Shown here one piece after another: positions 11,432-22,947 of a stretch of DNA of 64,000 bases. Source of the DNA: Monocercomonoides exilis (Eukaryota; Preaxostyla; Oxymonadida; Polymastigidae); NCBI GenBank assembly GCA_001643675.2, contig LSRY02000018.1, forward strand, positions 558,001-622,000, read 5' to 3'. The notes under the pieces are model-generated. The model worked only from the letters and a program-made list of their open reading frames with translations, was not told the DNA's origin and did not search any database. The stretch's first letter is position 1. Each line of letters starts with the position of its first letter. Position numbers and translations under genes: made by a program.

Positions 11432-12373
11432 CAACAAACATTCAATATTAATAAACAGTAATTTGTATAGTTTCATATTAGCATATGTTACATCTTACCA
11501 AATACATATTTTTAATAATTGTGTTGTATAATTTTTGAAATAAATAATTTTTATTTTTGAAAATCTGACTTTTGATGAAATTTTCTATTTTAAAAAAACG
11601 AGTCGGCTTATCTTTTACGCATAAAACTTATTTTTTTCTATGTAGTAAACAATTCTGGTTATTTTTTATTTTCGGCAATTTGCTCGTTTGGACTGAATGG
11701 AAATTTGTCATTTTTGAGAAATCATTGTCAATGGGACAACTTAAAATATATTTTTTCATAAAATAAAGCAGCATCCAAGTGAATTTAACACATGCATTGA
11801 TTAATATAATAGTTATATAAAATCACCACAAAGTTATAATTAAAAATGATTCAGTGAAGATTTCATATATGAAATTTGTTTTAATAAAAGTGGATTTTTG
11901 AACTTCAATTTCATTGAAATTCGAATAATATTTATTTTGTGGAATCTTCACTGAATCATTTTTAATTATAACTTTGTGGTGATTTTATATAACTATTATA
12001 TTAATCAATGCATGTGTTAAATTCACTTGGATGCTGCTTTATTTTATGAAAAAATATATTTTAAGTTGTCCCATTGACAATGATTTCTCAAAAATGACAA
12101 ATTTCCATTCAGTCCAAACGAGCAAATTGCCGAAAATAAAAAATAACCAGAATTGTTTACTACATAGAAAAAAATAAGTTTTATGCGTAAAAGATAAGCC
12201 GACTCGTTTTTTTAAAATAGAAAATTTCATCAAAAGTCAGATTTTCAAAAATAAAAATTATTTATTTCAAAAATTATACAACACAATTATTAAAAATATG
12301 TATTTGGTAAGATGTAACATATGCTAATATGAAACTATACAAATTACTGTTAATTAATATTGAATGTTTGTTG
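11432..12373. repeat. Large near-perfect palindrome (two 431-bp arms)
   Basis: Arms at 11432-11862 and 11943-12373 are reverse complements around an 80-bp spacer (symmetry point about 11902.5). A 64-codon frame (11572-11766 plus) recurs letter for letter on the opposite strand (12039-12233). A small difference is seen near the outer edge (ATTAATAAACAG versus ATTAATTAACAG). No TA or other flanking duplication is obvious. Such near-identity implies a recent inverted duplication or ongoing gene conversion. Confidence 0.93.
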
Positions 12374-12553
12374 AGATACTTGATTTTAAATTTCATTCCG
12401 GATAAAAAAACCATCCTACAAATAAAATCACCAGCATTAAATTCTGAATTAAAAATTATGACTGAAATATCATCAAAACTCATTTCTCCCTCCAATATAT
12501 CCGTTGAGTGTAATTTAATAACGAAGCACAAAAACCAAAAAAATGTATTCAAC

Positions 12554-13978
12554 TCATAAACTGATGAAATATTCTTCAAAATTCGTGTATAATGCATTGA
12601 AGTAAAATCGTTCAAGATACATTAATATTTCTTGAAAGCTCGTTATGATGTCTTCAAATCCTTCTTCTTCTAACTTATCAAATATCTTTCTTTTTATCTT
12701 CTTCCATTCATCTTCGCTTTGTTCGTTGGTCGCTTTTATAATCAAATTGTGCGAAAGAGATGCAAAAAAGCCCAAACAACTTACAATTTTTCCATGTTCA
12801 AATGCTTGTTGACGTATTTCTTCAAAAACTATATCAATGGCTCCACTCTCAAGCATGATAGAAGAAGTAACTTTTCCTGTTTTTATCATCCCTTCAATAA
12901 GTTCAATGCAAAGTCCGAAAATTTCCTTCTGATTGTCCTTTGCTTCTCTGCAGATATTTACGATACATTGACAAAAGCCAATGGATTCTTCTTTTTGTGA
13001 ACTATGACAATACAAAAAGGTGTAAAGAGTTGAGATCCATCTCTTCAAAATCCACACGTCCTTAATATCTTTCCCTTTTTTACCTTTTCCCCTCCAATCC
13101 ACACGTCTTGCCAGATCCTCCATTTCTCCAATGGCTTCTCTCATAAAATGCAATTCAGTTAAAAATACGCTCGCAAGGCCTCTATCTTTATAGCTTCTAT
13201 CAATAAGAAATTTCCAAACTGATTGTCTAGCAAGATGAGTTAGATTACGATGTAACAGATGATGCTTGATAATTTCAATTATTTGAAGAAGGAATTGTAT
13301 ATTCTTCAAATACTGCTTTTTGAAAACGAAAAGGTATAAATCAACAGATTCAATACATAATATGAAACACAATAAACACACATTGCTTTCACTTATGTTA
13401 AATAACGCTAATAACGCAATCTCCACTTCTTTTTGTGTCTCTTCATTTTCCTCTTTTTGTAAAGCAACATTTAAAAGACAAGGAACGCACACTGCAAGCA
13501 ATTTTTCTGGAATGCTATACAAACCTTCACATAAAAATAGATAACATTCACAGAGATCAATCATCAGCCTTTCATTTTTCACTTTTTTACTCTCTTCAGC
13601 AAGAATCATCTTTTCAAATCTTATTCTAAATGATGAATATGCGAAGTTGGAGCTGCAAACTCCTTTCAACGTTTTATTGTATTCAGCATATTTCAACGAT
13701 AAAATTGCATCTTCTATCAACAATTTCTTTTCTTCAATCATTTTCTCGATTTCATTGAAAGTATTAATGGAGATTGCTGCTTCTAATTCCTCTTCATCCA
13801 TTTCTTCAATTAGTTCATTCATTTCTTCGATTTTCCTCTTTTGTTCTTCTCCTTTGCAACGTTTCAATTCAGAAAATATTTCTTGCCAAAAAACAGTTTT
13901 AAATAAGCATAAAATCCTTATTCTAAGCAAACGCATACCAGAAAACTTTTTCTTTAGAGATATTTCTTGAAGACACAA
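12554..13978 (-). CDS. Family A all-helical protein, copy 1
   Basis: The frame is open for 474 codons. A 69-nt phase-0 intron is likely at 13381-13313 (GTGTGT to AAGCAG), because the paralogue at 18 kb has an intron at the same place; the spliced product is about 451 aa. The sequence is Glu/Lys/Leu-rich and helical: an N-terminal block FSELKRCKGEEQKRKIEEMN, then MIDLCECYLFLCEG, PEKLLAVCVPCLLNVAL, LTHLARQSVWKFLIDRS, FMREAIGEMEDLARR and a C-terminal helical block. This layout suggests an armadillo/HEAT-like scaffold, but no named domain is certain. Its left edge sits 180 bases from the palindrome. The Met at 13978 is the first in frame, but a 5' exon is possible since the paralogous block is preceded by an acceptor-like TTTTTGAAG. 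Confidence 0.6.
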   Translation of the reverse strand: MCLQEISLKKKFSGMRLLRIRILCLFKTVFWQEIFSELKRCKGEEQKRKIEEMNELIEEMDEEELEAAISINTFNEIEKMIEEKKLLIEDAILSLKYAEYNKTLKGVCSSNFAYSSFRIRFEKMILAEESKKVKNERLMIDLCECYLFLCEGLYSIPEKLLAVCVPCLLNVALQKEENEETQKEVEIALLALFNISESNVCLLCFILCIESVDLYLFVFKKQYLKNIQFLLQIIEIIKHHLLHRNLTHLARQSVWKFLIDRSYKDRGLASVFLTELHFMREAIGEMEDLARRVDWRGKGKKGKDIKDVWILKRWISTLYTFLYCHSSQKEESIGFCQCIVNICREAKDNQKEIFGLCIELIEGMIKTGKVTSSIMLESGAIDIVFEEIRQQAFEHGKIVSCLGFFASLSHNLIIKATNEQSEDEWKKIKRKIFDKLEEEGFEDIITSFQEILMYLERFYFNALYTNFEEYFISL

Positions 13979-14777
13979 CTTACTCTGCTGTTATTACAAT
14001 TTTGTGGATTAAGATTTATTATTTGAAAATTCGAAAAAAGACAATCACCATTCCTTTGAACAACTTATTATTTCAAAAAATAAAATATGTAACCTGCATT
14101 AGCTCTGAAAGCTTTTGCTTTCAAAATGCTGCAAATTCTGAATTTCAACGTTTTTCCCGCAAAATATTTTTTTTGTGGTTATTGCACGATCAGAAAATGT
14201 AATTAATTATCAATAATCTAATTATAATTCAAAATTTGTTAAAGGCTTCATTTTTTCTATTTCTTTTTTATTTCTTTCCTTTTGCATACATTTGAACTTG
14301 TTCAATTTGAGATTTGGTTCAATTTGAACGGAATTATTAGATGTTGAGCATTTTTCACATTTTTTTTTTGATCAAGAAATGGAACTTTCATTCTAATGAT
14401 TTCAAGCATTGAAAATGTTAAATTGTATTCATCAAAAAGATTTCTTTTTGAATTGATTTGATGAAACTTTTCATAAAAAAATTGCATTCTGTTAGCAAAT
14501 GATGGTTAAAAAAAAGTGAGTTGAAAATCAAATTATTTTGTAAAAATTTGGAATGTGATTTAACAGCGGACATATTTCAGCTATTATCACAGGAAATGAA
14601 CAACACCAAAAGCTTACATTCCGCTTGCAAACTTTCACTTTTTCGATCATTCTGGAGTTGATGATGCATGTGCTCAATATTTTTTATCAATATCAAATAT
14701 TTCAGAAGTGAAAACAATCATTTTTACTCTATGAAAATGTTGGAAAAATTCCATTTCAAGATGTGAAAGAGTGAATC

Positions 14778-15896
14778 TCATTTGAAACATTTTCGTGCCA
14801 TTGACAGACACACTGAAGGTTTGTAATAGAATGAACAAATTTTAATTGATATCTCGTCTCTCTCAATCTTCTTCCCCACCACCTCCCCTTCATACTCCCT
14901 AAGCGGGATCTCCAGTGTCAGACACTCCCACAGCATCATTCCGATCGAGAATGCCACCGACTCCTTGGTTGCTCCCATCTTCCTGTTCATCAGCAATTCT
15001 GGTGCCATCCACCTTAAGCACTCTTTCTTGTAATCATCCTCATCCTCGAATGCTGATGAGGGTAGAGAATCCTCCTCGTCATCGTCACTTTCAGATGTCA
15101 CAACAGTTGATGAAGAGATGGAGGATGAATCAGAATTATCATCTGACAAAAAGTCTGAGTGCATCACAATGCAGATGACCATGTGCTCAGAGAACAGAAT
15201 GATGTGAGGACTCAAATTGGCCAATGATTGAAGCTTGTTTTCCATTTCATCAAATGAGTGGAGGGCGAGATTAGCCACCCAGAACATGACCTGGGCAGCT
15301 GTTTGCTCCCTCTCCTGCAGAGTTCCAATTGCCATCTCCTTCTTCTCGTTCCTTCCATGTAGAAGCATGAAAAGCGAATCCCTCAAATCCACAATCAGCT
15401 TTTCATGAGGAGACGAACAGGCCATTGCATCCACCAGATTCGACATCGATGAGGTGGTTGGACACAGACTCTCTGATCGAACAAATGTTGTGTCTGTGTC
15501 TGATGTATCAGTTGTTGAAGTGGATGAAATGGATGGTGATGGCGATCTCTTTTGAATCTCTTCCTCGATATCCTTTTCATCAACCTTCTCCAGCATCCAT
15601 TCAGGTATCTTTTCTGAATCCTTTCCAAGAATGTATTCAGTGGAGCCACTCTCACTCAGCAAATGCTCTGATGATTCCGAATGTCCCAAGCTTTTCGCAT
15701 ACACTCTCTTCTTCATCCTCTCTTCATTTTTCTTCTCTGCCTCCCTCTCTTCCCTCTTCCATTGCTTTTCAGGTGTTATTTCCATCTTCGCCATTTCAAT
15801 AAGCTTTTGATGCTTGAAAAAGTGAAATCTTTTTTTTCCTATTTGCCCAGCAATCTCTTGGATTTTTTTTGCTTTGCAACACAAAAAGCATATCAA
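14778..15896 (-). pseudogene. Pseudokinase tail of a beta-helix surface-type protein (fragment)
   Basis: The frame is open for 372 codons. Order: Cys-rich start MICFLCCKAKK (possibly the cytosolic edge of a membrane segment), a Lys/Glu-rich juxtamembrane helix, Ser/Thr/Asp-rich linkers (SISSTSTTDTSDTDTTFV), a helical block with LFMLLHGRNEKKEMAIGTL and then a kinase C-lobe: LRWMAPELL (APE motif), SVAFSIGMMLWECLTLEIPL (helix F region). No VAIK lysine, HRD or DFG is present, so it cannot be an active kinase. After KKIERDEISIKI the sequence departs from kinase-like sequence and stops, suggesting 3' truncation. The 5' side breaks off before a beta-helix ectodomain, whose remnant may be the minus-strand 16427-16670 segment. 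Confidence 0.6.
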
Positions 15897-16426
15897 AAGT
15901 TAACAGTGATACAAATGCACAAAAAAAAATTTCCATTGAAGCTCATCATTAAACACATATCCATGTTCATTTTCACACAACACTATAATATTTCTAACTT
16001 TTAACCAATCTTTGATAATCATCAACAAAAAGACTTTGCGTTCAAAAATGAAGCATCTTTATCTTTTCGATATATTTTAGAATAGAAAAAAATGGTATTT
16101 TGAATCTTCTCTTCATATCCCAATTATAAAGATTGCAAATATCTCCATTCCTTTGTTACACTTCAACCATTTCACGAACAAAACTTCTTTTTTTGATGAA
16201 AAAAAATTTAGCTCTTTTATCAAAAACAAAAATGATTGCCCAAATGATAAAGTCAATTTGCAGGACAACTTGATAACGAATTACAACCATATCAAAATGG
16301 CACGTGCCATCCAAATAAAGTTGTTTTCTGCTGTTTTTTTTCAAATTATAAATCTGAGATGCATTTGTTTTTGAATCTTTAGTGTTTCTATTTACTATTG
16401 AAAAAATAATTAGTAATGAATTTTTG

Positions 16427-16670
16427 TCAATCTTTTGTTGAAATGAACTTTTTCATGAAAAGTTTAATTCTCTGAGCCTCATTCCCACTCATTAATCGAT
16501 TGAAAATGAAGAATCCGGATGATAACTTTTCCCACTGTTGATTTGGATCCTCGCATGACAAAAAAAGTTTGCTCAGAAAAGCCACACAATTTAAAACGAT
16601 AAAGGAAAAATGATTCATCAAAAACTGTTGGAAACAAAAACGAAGGAGTTGTCCAATTGTTATCATTCAT
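16427..16670 (-). pseudogene. Beta-helix ectodomain remnant
   Basis: Two overlapping minus frames keep short Phe/Ser-rich beta-strand-like pieces (FFLYRFKLCGFSEQTFFVMR, then ILHFQSINEW after a stretch). They read best as one frame with a frameshift. Strand, spacing and order fit a 5' piece of the same gene as the pseudokinase at 14778-15896. The similarity is judged by eye and is weak. Confidence 0.3.
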
Positions 16671-18029
16671 GAAAGGATGTCAAATTGTGCCAAACTTTTT
16701 TTGAACAGTCGAATGATTTGCCAAAAGCAGATTTCAATTTGGAGAAGGGAATGTTCATCTTTTGGAAAGAACAGAAATGCATAATCACATTTATTGGCTA
16801 TGCTGACCGAAGCACATAAGCAGCTGAGATGAAATGGAAAAACTTTGGCATTGTTTTGTTGGAAATGTCATGAATGAAGTTTGAAAAGAAATTGAAGTCA
16901 AAATTGTATGTTTTTTAAATCGCTCTTGAGAATGTGTTGAAATGGTAGATGCTTGTTTCCGTTAGAGTTTTTAAAATAGCTGAATGAAGATAATCCATCA
17001 TTTTCTGTTGATAATATGTAAAATGCACTTCTGGCAAGAAGATAACAAGACGAAAAATCATTATATTGATTGAACATATATTCTATTTCAACTCCGTTAC
17101 TGATTTCTTTCTCCTCTGAAATTTTTTTCTTTTACAAATGAACAGTGAAAGATGCTTTCAGTCTTTTTCTTTGTGAAATTTTTAACAATCCTTCTTTTTC
17201 TTTTTTCAAACTGCTGTTCAATTATTTGTAGAAATTTTTTTCTTTTTCGTTCTCCATATTCTTTATTTTCATCCTTATATTTTTCAAAAATATTCAATTT
17301 CATCACCTATTTCTGTGAAACGAGTGAAGTTGCAACAAATGCGCATGCGCTTTTGCATGCCATTTTATGTTCAATGTCTAGCTCTCTTCTTTGATTTGTT
17401 TATCCTTATAGAAAGTCCAACGGAAAAAATTTTGAAATTTGATTACTGGAATTCAAAGAAGATAATTGATAAAAATTTGTTTACCACATGCAGAACAATA
17501 AAAGGTTTTTATTCTCAAACATACTAATTCAAAAAAGAAAAAAATACTCCAGATTTTCAAATTATCAAAAAAAAGTAGACTATCTGATAAATATGAATAG
17601 AATAATAATTTTATTAACGAATTCAAACATTTATAAAAGCTTTTCAAACATTTTAGTGATAAACAAACATTATTTCTTTCTTATGTGCAAATCAATATTA
17701 ATTTCAAATTAAATGTTTTGATCATTGTGTACATATCTTCATTACAAAAAGAATAAATAATTGTTTTCCATTCTTATATCTTTTCAAAAATTCTCATGCG
17801 CAAGATGATGGTGTGTTTGCAAATATTTCTATGGTTTATTTAAATTTTGATTTTTTGTCAATGCCTTCTTTCCAAAAAATTGAACATTTTATATGAATGA
17901 TTAAAATCTGGGTGTATTCTGGTCACCATGTTTAAAAAATGAAGGAGATGACTGCCTTAGAAAAATTTTCCAGTTTGAAGTCATTCCAATAGCATTCTTA
18001 ATTATTGCTAATTTGTTTCATTTCTTTTC
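16671..18029. other. AT-rich stretch between relics
   Basis: Only short Phe/Ile/Lys-rich frames on both strands. No repeat or RNA gene recognised. Confidence 0.45.
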
Positions 18030-18885
18030 TTTTTGAAGAATTATTTTCTGAGCTAAAACGTTGTGAAAAAGATGAACAAACGCAGAAGATCGAAGAAATA
18101 AATTGGATGATGGAAAACATGGAAAGAAAAACATTTGAATCAGCTTTATCAAGAAATGTTTTCGATGAATTAGAAAAAATGATGAAAAAAAGGAAATTTC
18201 AATTGAAAATGCAATTTGGTTGCTGAAGCGCATTGGATATTTAAAAATTATCAAAAGAATTCCAGATTTTCTATTTGACTGTTTTTTGCTCAACGAAAGA
18301 ATTGAAAGGATGATTTTGGAAGAAGAAAAGAAAAAAGATGAAAAGAATGAGAAGCTTTTGATTGATCTTTGCGAATACTATCTATTGAGCAAAGAGTGTT
18401 CTTTCCCAGAAAATATAATAAGTGTTTGTACGCGTTGTCTTCTGGATTTTGCATTAAGGAAAAAGGTAAACGAGGAGACAAAAGAAGAAGTGGAACTGGC
18501 TTTGCTTGCATCAAGCAATGTTAAATGCTGCATATGAACATTTTTATTCCCTTTAAAATTTTGCTGATTTTTTTTCCCTGTTTTTTTTCAGAAGATGGAT
18601 AAAGAATTGTATTTTAATGAGATTAAAGAAATTATCTTGTATCATCAGAAACATCACATTCTTACGCATCTTGCTTATCAGTGTGCATGGAAGTTTTTGA
18701 CAGACATTTTTGACCATGACAAAAGCTTGGCAGCTGTAATCGTGAATGAGCTTCAATTTTTCCGAGAGGCGATTAGAGAAATGGAAGAACTGGCAAAGAA
18801 TATTCATTGGAAGATAGAAAATGAAGAGGAAAATGAAGAGATGAAAGAAGAGGAAGAGGATGATTCTTATATTGCATCTTCATGA
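18030..18885 (+). pseudogene. Family A protein, copy 2, frameshifted and truncated
   Basis: Clear paralogue of the minus-strand gene at 12554-13978. The block FSELKRCEKDEQTQKIEEIN starts it, then a one-base shift in an A run near 18186 changes frame before ENAIWLLKRIGYLK. The second frame continues through LLIDLCEYYLLSKECSFPEN and EELALLASSN-like sequence (VELALLASSN), an intron 18520-18591 (72 nt, GTTAAA to TTTCAG), and LTHLAYQCAWKFLTD, REAIREMEELAKNIHW. It ends at TGA 18883-18885 in a Glu-rich tail, well short of copy 1. The intron is in the same position and phase as the one inferred in copy 1, which supports both models. Confidence 0.75.
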
Positions 18886-19202
18886 GATTTTGATTTCTCT
18901 TCATTCTTTTCATCAGCTCTCTATGCATCTTTTCCCATCTTCCACTGATTTTTCTAAAAATCAAATACGCTCTATGGTTTTTGCAAGATCACACCAAAGT
19001 CCTCCATTTTTCCATTTTCACCTTGCGAATGTTCTTTTCAAACCGACTCCATTTGCACTAGCATCGCTTTAACGAGATGACTTCCGAATCCATTAGTTGA
19101 AACGGAATCTTTCGCTTTCGCTGAGCCTTTTCCAGTTTCACTTCAAAGAAAGATATCCCTCCCTGTTCAATTGTTAACGTGACATATCATGTCCACTCTT
19201 AT

Positions 19203-19237
<35 letters not shown>

Positions 19238-19438
19238 GATGTTTGAAGAGAATGCGTTTAAAGAATAAGATGCATTTCATATTCTGAACGAGTCATTTGA
19301 AAAAAATTACGTTATTCCAGAGGCTTTAAAGAGAAGAGAAGGAGGCAAGTGTCGAGCAATCATCACATTATCATCAGCTCCTTCAATCGTTCATATTATT
19401 AACTCTATATTGGAAATTTCATTTATGAAGGGAACAGA
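18886..19438. other. Intergenic stretch with a TA microsatellite
   Basis: It contains a run of alternating TA at about 19208-19234. The remaining sequence has no supported coding frame. Confidence 0.6.
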
Positions 19439-20050
19439 GAAGGAAGTCATTGAGAGCAGCTGCAGATTGTGATGCCTGACGTTGCTGGGGTGAATGAGTG
19501 GCACATGCTGCTATCTCCGCTGGTGCAACAGAGGTTGCTGGGATATGTTGTTGTGCAGCACGATATGATGAATAAGAGTGTTGCACATATGCGCGATGAG
19601 GAGCTTTCAACGATGCTTTCAGTTCCACTTGTTGCGTCTTTTCCTTCGCTCGCGGTGTCAGTGGGCATGAGGTCGTTGCGCAAGTGTATTTTTGCGAGGG
19701 AGAGTGCGAACGTTCATTCTTCAATCAATGACGTGCTTGATTCTTCGCTTATGCCTTGGCTGATGATGATCCAATCAATGCAGAAAAAGTGTGTGGTGGA
19801 GTTGAATTTCTATAAAGTCGAATGGAGATGGGTTGACTTGTGCAATATGGGAAAGACTGTGGAGAAGGTGATGGAGGAGGAAAGTTAGAGGATATAAAAT
19901 GCAGTTCTTTTGTCAGTTGCGCTTGAGGAGCAACAAGACACAGAAAATGAGGAGGAAGAGAAGGAAGATGAAAATAATGAAGAAGAAGAAGAAGAAGCTA
20001 TTGATAATGGAAATGAAGTAACAAATAAAACATTCTATGAGGGTGATTAA
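19439..20050 (+). pseudogene. Family B protein, copy 1 (relic)
   Basis: GC-richer than its surroundings. The frame 19469-19888 holds LSTMLSVPLVASFPSLAVSV, then INDVLDSSLMPW, CVVELNFYKVEW and GKTVEKVMEEES. These align in order with family B copy 3 (LLVMLSVALVGQLPTLAESV, IYNLFDTSQQIW, VMMKLDEKVMG, REIVEKVLEEEG). After two stops (TAG, TAA) the same order continues with AVLLSVALEE and a Glu-rich tract. The product would be a helical protein of unknown function. The unknown 5' part is missing or unrecognisable. Confidence 0.6.
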
Positions 20051-22290
20051 TCTTTTTCTTCCTTCCTTAAAATCATCCATTCTGTCCATTCTCTCTTCCT
20101 CCCTTTTCAACTCGCTGCTTCCAACTTCTTCTTGCAGCTACTATCTTTGCATTGAATTTTGCAGTTTTGTATTTTGTTATATTGAGAGATGCTTGATGAA
20201 ACACAATTTTTTATCAAAAAAGAATATTCAAGATTTTTTTATTTCAAAAATGAAAGAATAATTATAATAAAAACAAAATTTCGAATACGATTTTGTCTTT
20301 TCTTATTTCTGTATCAAAGGCATTGCCTCACATTGTTAATTTTTTAAGGTTATATCACTGTTTTTGTCAAATAAAAAAGATTTAAGAAAACACACAATAT
20401 TTCATAAAATAGAAACTTAATGAAAAAAAAAATTGAGGCATTTGAATTAAACTGTTTCTGTTTGATGAGAAATGAAAATGAACAAATGGGGAGAAATTTT
20501 TGGCATTTTGAAAAAAACAGAGATTGTTCTGAACTTTTTCTGCAATAATATCATCATAAAATTTTTATCACATGCAAAATAATACAGAAAAATTCAAAAA
20601 TTGAGAAAAATGTTTGATAATATTGCGTGGAACAAAATTCATAAATCAAAATGAATTGTCCCAAACTTTAAAATTGATCGATACCCATTATATATTTTTT
20701 CCTTCAAATAGTATTTGGGACGATATTTTTTGCTTAATGAATTTTGTTCCATTCAGAGTTTCCGAATAAAATTTTCATTTTTTTAAAATTTTTTTTTACA
20801 TTTTTGTGTGAGAATGTTTGACTTGTTATGGTTTGAAAGTGGAAAAAGTCCGGAACAAATCGTTGTTTTTTTCATAAATGAAAGAATTATGCTCCATTGA
20901 TAATAAAAATGGAAGAATCGCCGCATGAAAATAATTTCTATAACATATGAAAAACATATGGAAATGTTGAGCGTATCCAATTATTTGAGATCACATTTTC
21001 ATAGAAGTGATATCTTACCAATAAAGCAATTATCCTATCTAATTTATTCGGAATTTGCTTCTTTGTTTGAGGAGTCGGAGTTATTATCTCAGTAATTTTT
21101 GTTAAAGATTAAACATCTGCGTCACCTTGAAATTGGTGCGGTCTCGTCAGTCAGTACCCGTCACTGTTTTTTTTTTTTTTTTTTTTTTCAGAAACAAACT
21201 ATTTTTTTAAATAATGCTTGAAAATGGATTAAACACTTTCCAATTATTCAAAATTTGATAAACAAAAATTCCATCTAAATTTACAATCAAGAAACCTTAA
21301 TTAATTATTTATTTATTTAAATGGTATTTTTCACTTTGACAGAAGTCATATCATTTTATGAATATTCACATCAAGATTATCCTATTTTCTTTAAAATGTT
21401 TTTGAAGCTTTATTTTCTGTGTCTTATTTTTATAATTATTCTTTATATAAAATCTTTAAACCTAAGTGATTAAACATGTTCAATATGTTTTTTCTTCAAC
21501 AGACATAATTATCATGATTTAATTATTGCCTTTTTGCAATTCTCATAAAACAATTTTATCCTTTCAATTTAACAATTGTTTTTTGAAGCAAAAAAAAATA
21601 TTTGACATGTTGTTCGCTATATTATCGACATGAGTGAATTATTATCTATGAATATGAAATGAAATACTTTATTATGAATATGCTAAAAAACAATCTGATT
21701 TGAATTAAAAGTTCATAACAATTTAAGTCTTTTATGTATTTTTTTTTTGTTTTTTCATTTAATAGTTGCTCTGCTCCTTAATGATGGTTTTTTCTTTGTA
21801 CAAATAAAAAGATAGTGAACGTCACAGCTATTCGCATGACTTTTTTGGTTTTCTTCATCCCTTTTTTTATTCATATTTTGCTTTAAATTTATCTTCTTCT
21901 GTTTTTTCTTTCTCCTCTTCTCCTTCTTCTCCTTCTCCTTGTATCGATATAACTTCATCCAATTATTCATCTTCCATCAACTCATTTCAAATACTTCTTA
22001 AATATTCTTCTTTTTTTCTTCTTCCATCAAAATATTTGCATTTCTTTCTTTTTTCTCTCTTCTTCTTCTTCTTCTTCTTTCACCTCCAGCATTTGAAAAA
22101 TGTTGCATGAAGTTTATCAAAAGAATTGGAAGAGCTGACAGCTGAGCCATGAAGGATGGAGCAAAGTGTGTCGGCTGCTAAAAAAAGGCTGCTGTCGAGA
22201 TAGCACCAGCAACATGTTTGTGACAAATTAATTGTCTTTCTTTATTTCTTTTCTAACTCTTCCATGTCTTGTTTATTTTCTCCTTCTCTC
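20051..22290. other. AT-rich gene-free stretch with repeat pieces
   Basis: It contains a second copy of the GGAACAAATCGTTG-type segment near 20850, the GTCAGTCAGTACCCGTCACTG cluster at 21146-21166 followed by T22 (21167-21188), and a CATCTGCGTCACC stretch near 21114 whose inverse appears near 30013. Pyrimidine-rich DNA dominates from 21890 to 22290. No coding frame is supported. Confidence 0.5.
21146..21188 (+). repeat. GTCAGTGACC motif cluster, copy 2, with T22 tract
   Basis: GTCAGTCAGTACCCGTCACTG runs directly into 22 T residues. It resembles the clusters at 9780, 29738 and 49521 in the same orientation. Confidence 0.55.
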
Positions 22291-22370
22291 TTTCTCTTTC
22301 TCTTTCTCTTTCTCTTTCTCTTTCTCTTTCTCTTTCTCTTTCTCTTTCTCTTTCTCTTTCTCTCTCTCCC
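22291..22370 (+). repeat. CTCTTT microsatellite
   Basis: About a dozen hexamer units of TCTTTC. It creates a spurious Leu/Ser ORF on the plus strand and a Lys/Arg ORF on the minus strand. Confidence 0.95.
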
Positions 22371-22947
22371 TATATAAATATATATAAATATATATATATT
22401 CTTTCTCTCTCTTTTCCCAATTTGATTCCCATTTCTTTGTATTTGTGTCAATTCAGAACAAAGTGTGTGCAAGTTTATTTATTCAAATCAGTTTCAATGC
22501 ATAACACTTTTCTTTGCAATTATTTGTTGATTTCTCTTCTCTATTATAATATTTTCTTCCATATTTCTATTTCTCTTTTCTTTCTTCTCTTCTCTCTTCT
22601 CCATCTTCTCTTCTCTATCTTTTTCATCTCCTTTTCCTTTTCCTCTTCCTCTTCATCTTCATCTTTTCCTTCTTTTTCTCCTCATCCCCAACTACACCCA
22701 GCGCATTGCCACTGCCCTCCGCCCTCTCCACCTCTCCAGCTCCACCGCTACTCCTGTTTCTGGTGTGAATTGCGTTCCTCCTCCGCCTCCTCTTCCGCCG
22801 CGTGATTTTGTTCCTTCCGCGCCTTCACGGACAGAGCATGGATAGAGGATAGAGGATAGAGGGAAAGGGAAAGGGAAATGGAAAGGGAAGAAGGTGAAGA
22901 AGGAGGAAGAAGAGGAAGAGTAAGAAGAAAATGAAGATGACTTTATT

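Noticed and set aside
12274-12615. 113-codon minus ORF overlapping the palindrome
   Set aside because: It crosses the palindrome arm boundary and has no recognisable block; it overlaps the end of the family A gene.
22269-22805. Leu/Ser-rich 178-codon frame
   Set aside because: It is produced by the CTCTTT microsatellite and neighbouring pyrimidine-rich DNA.
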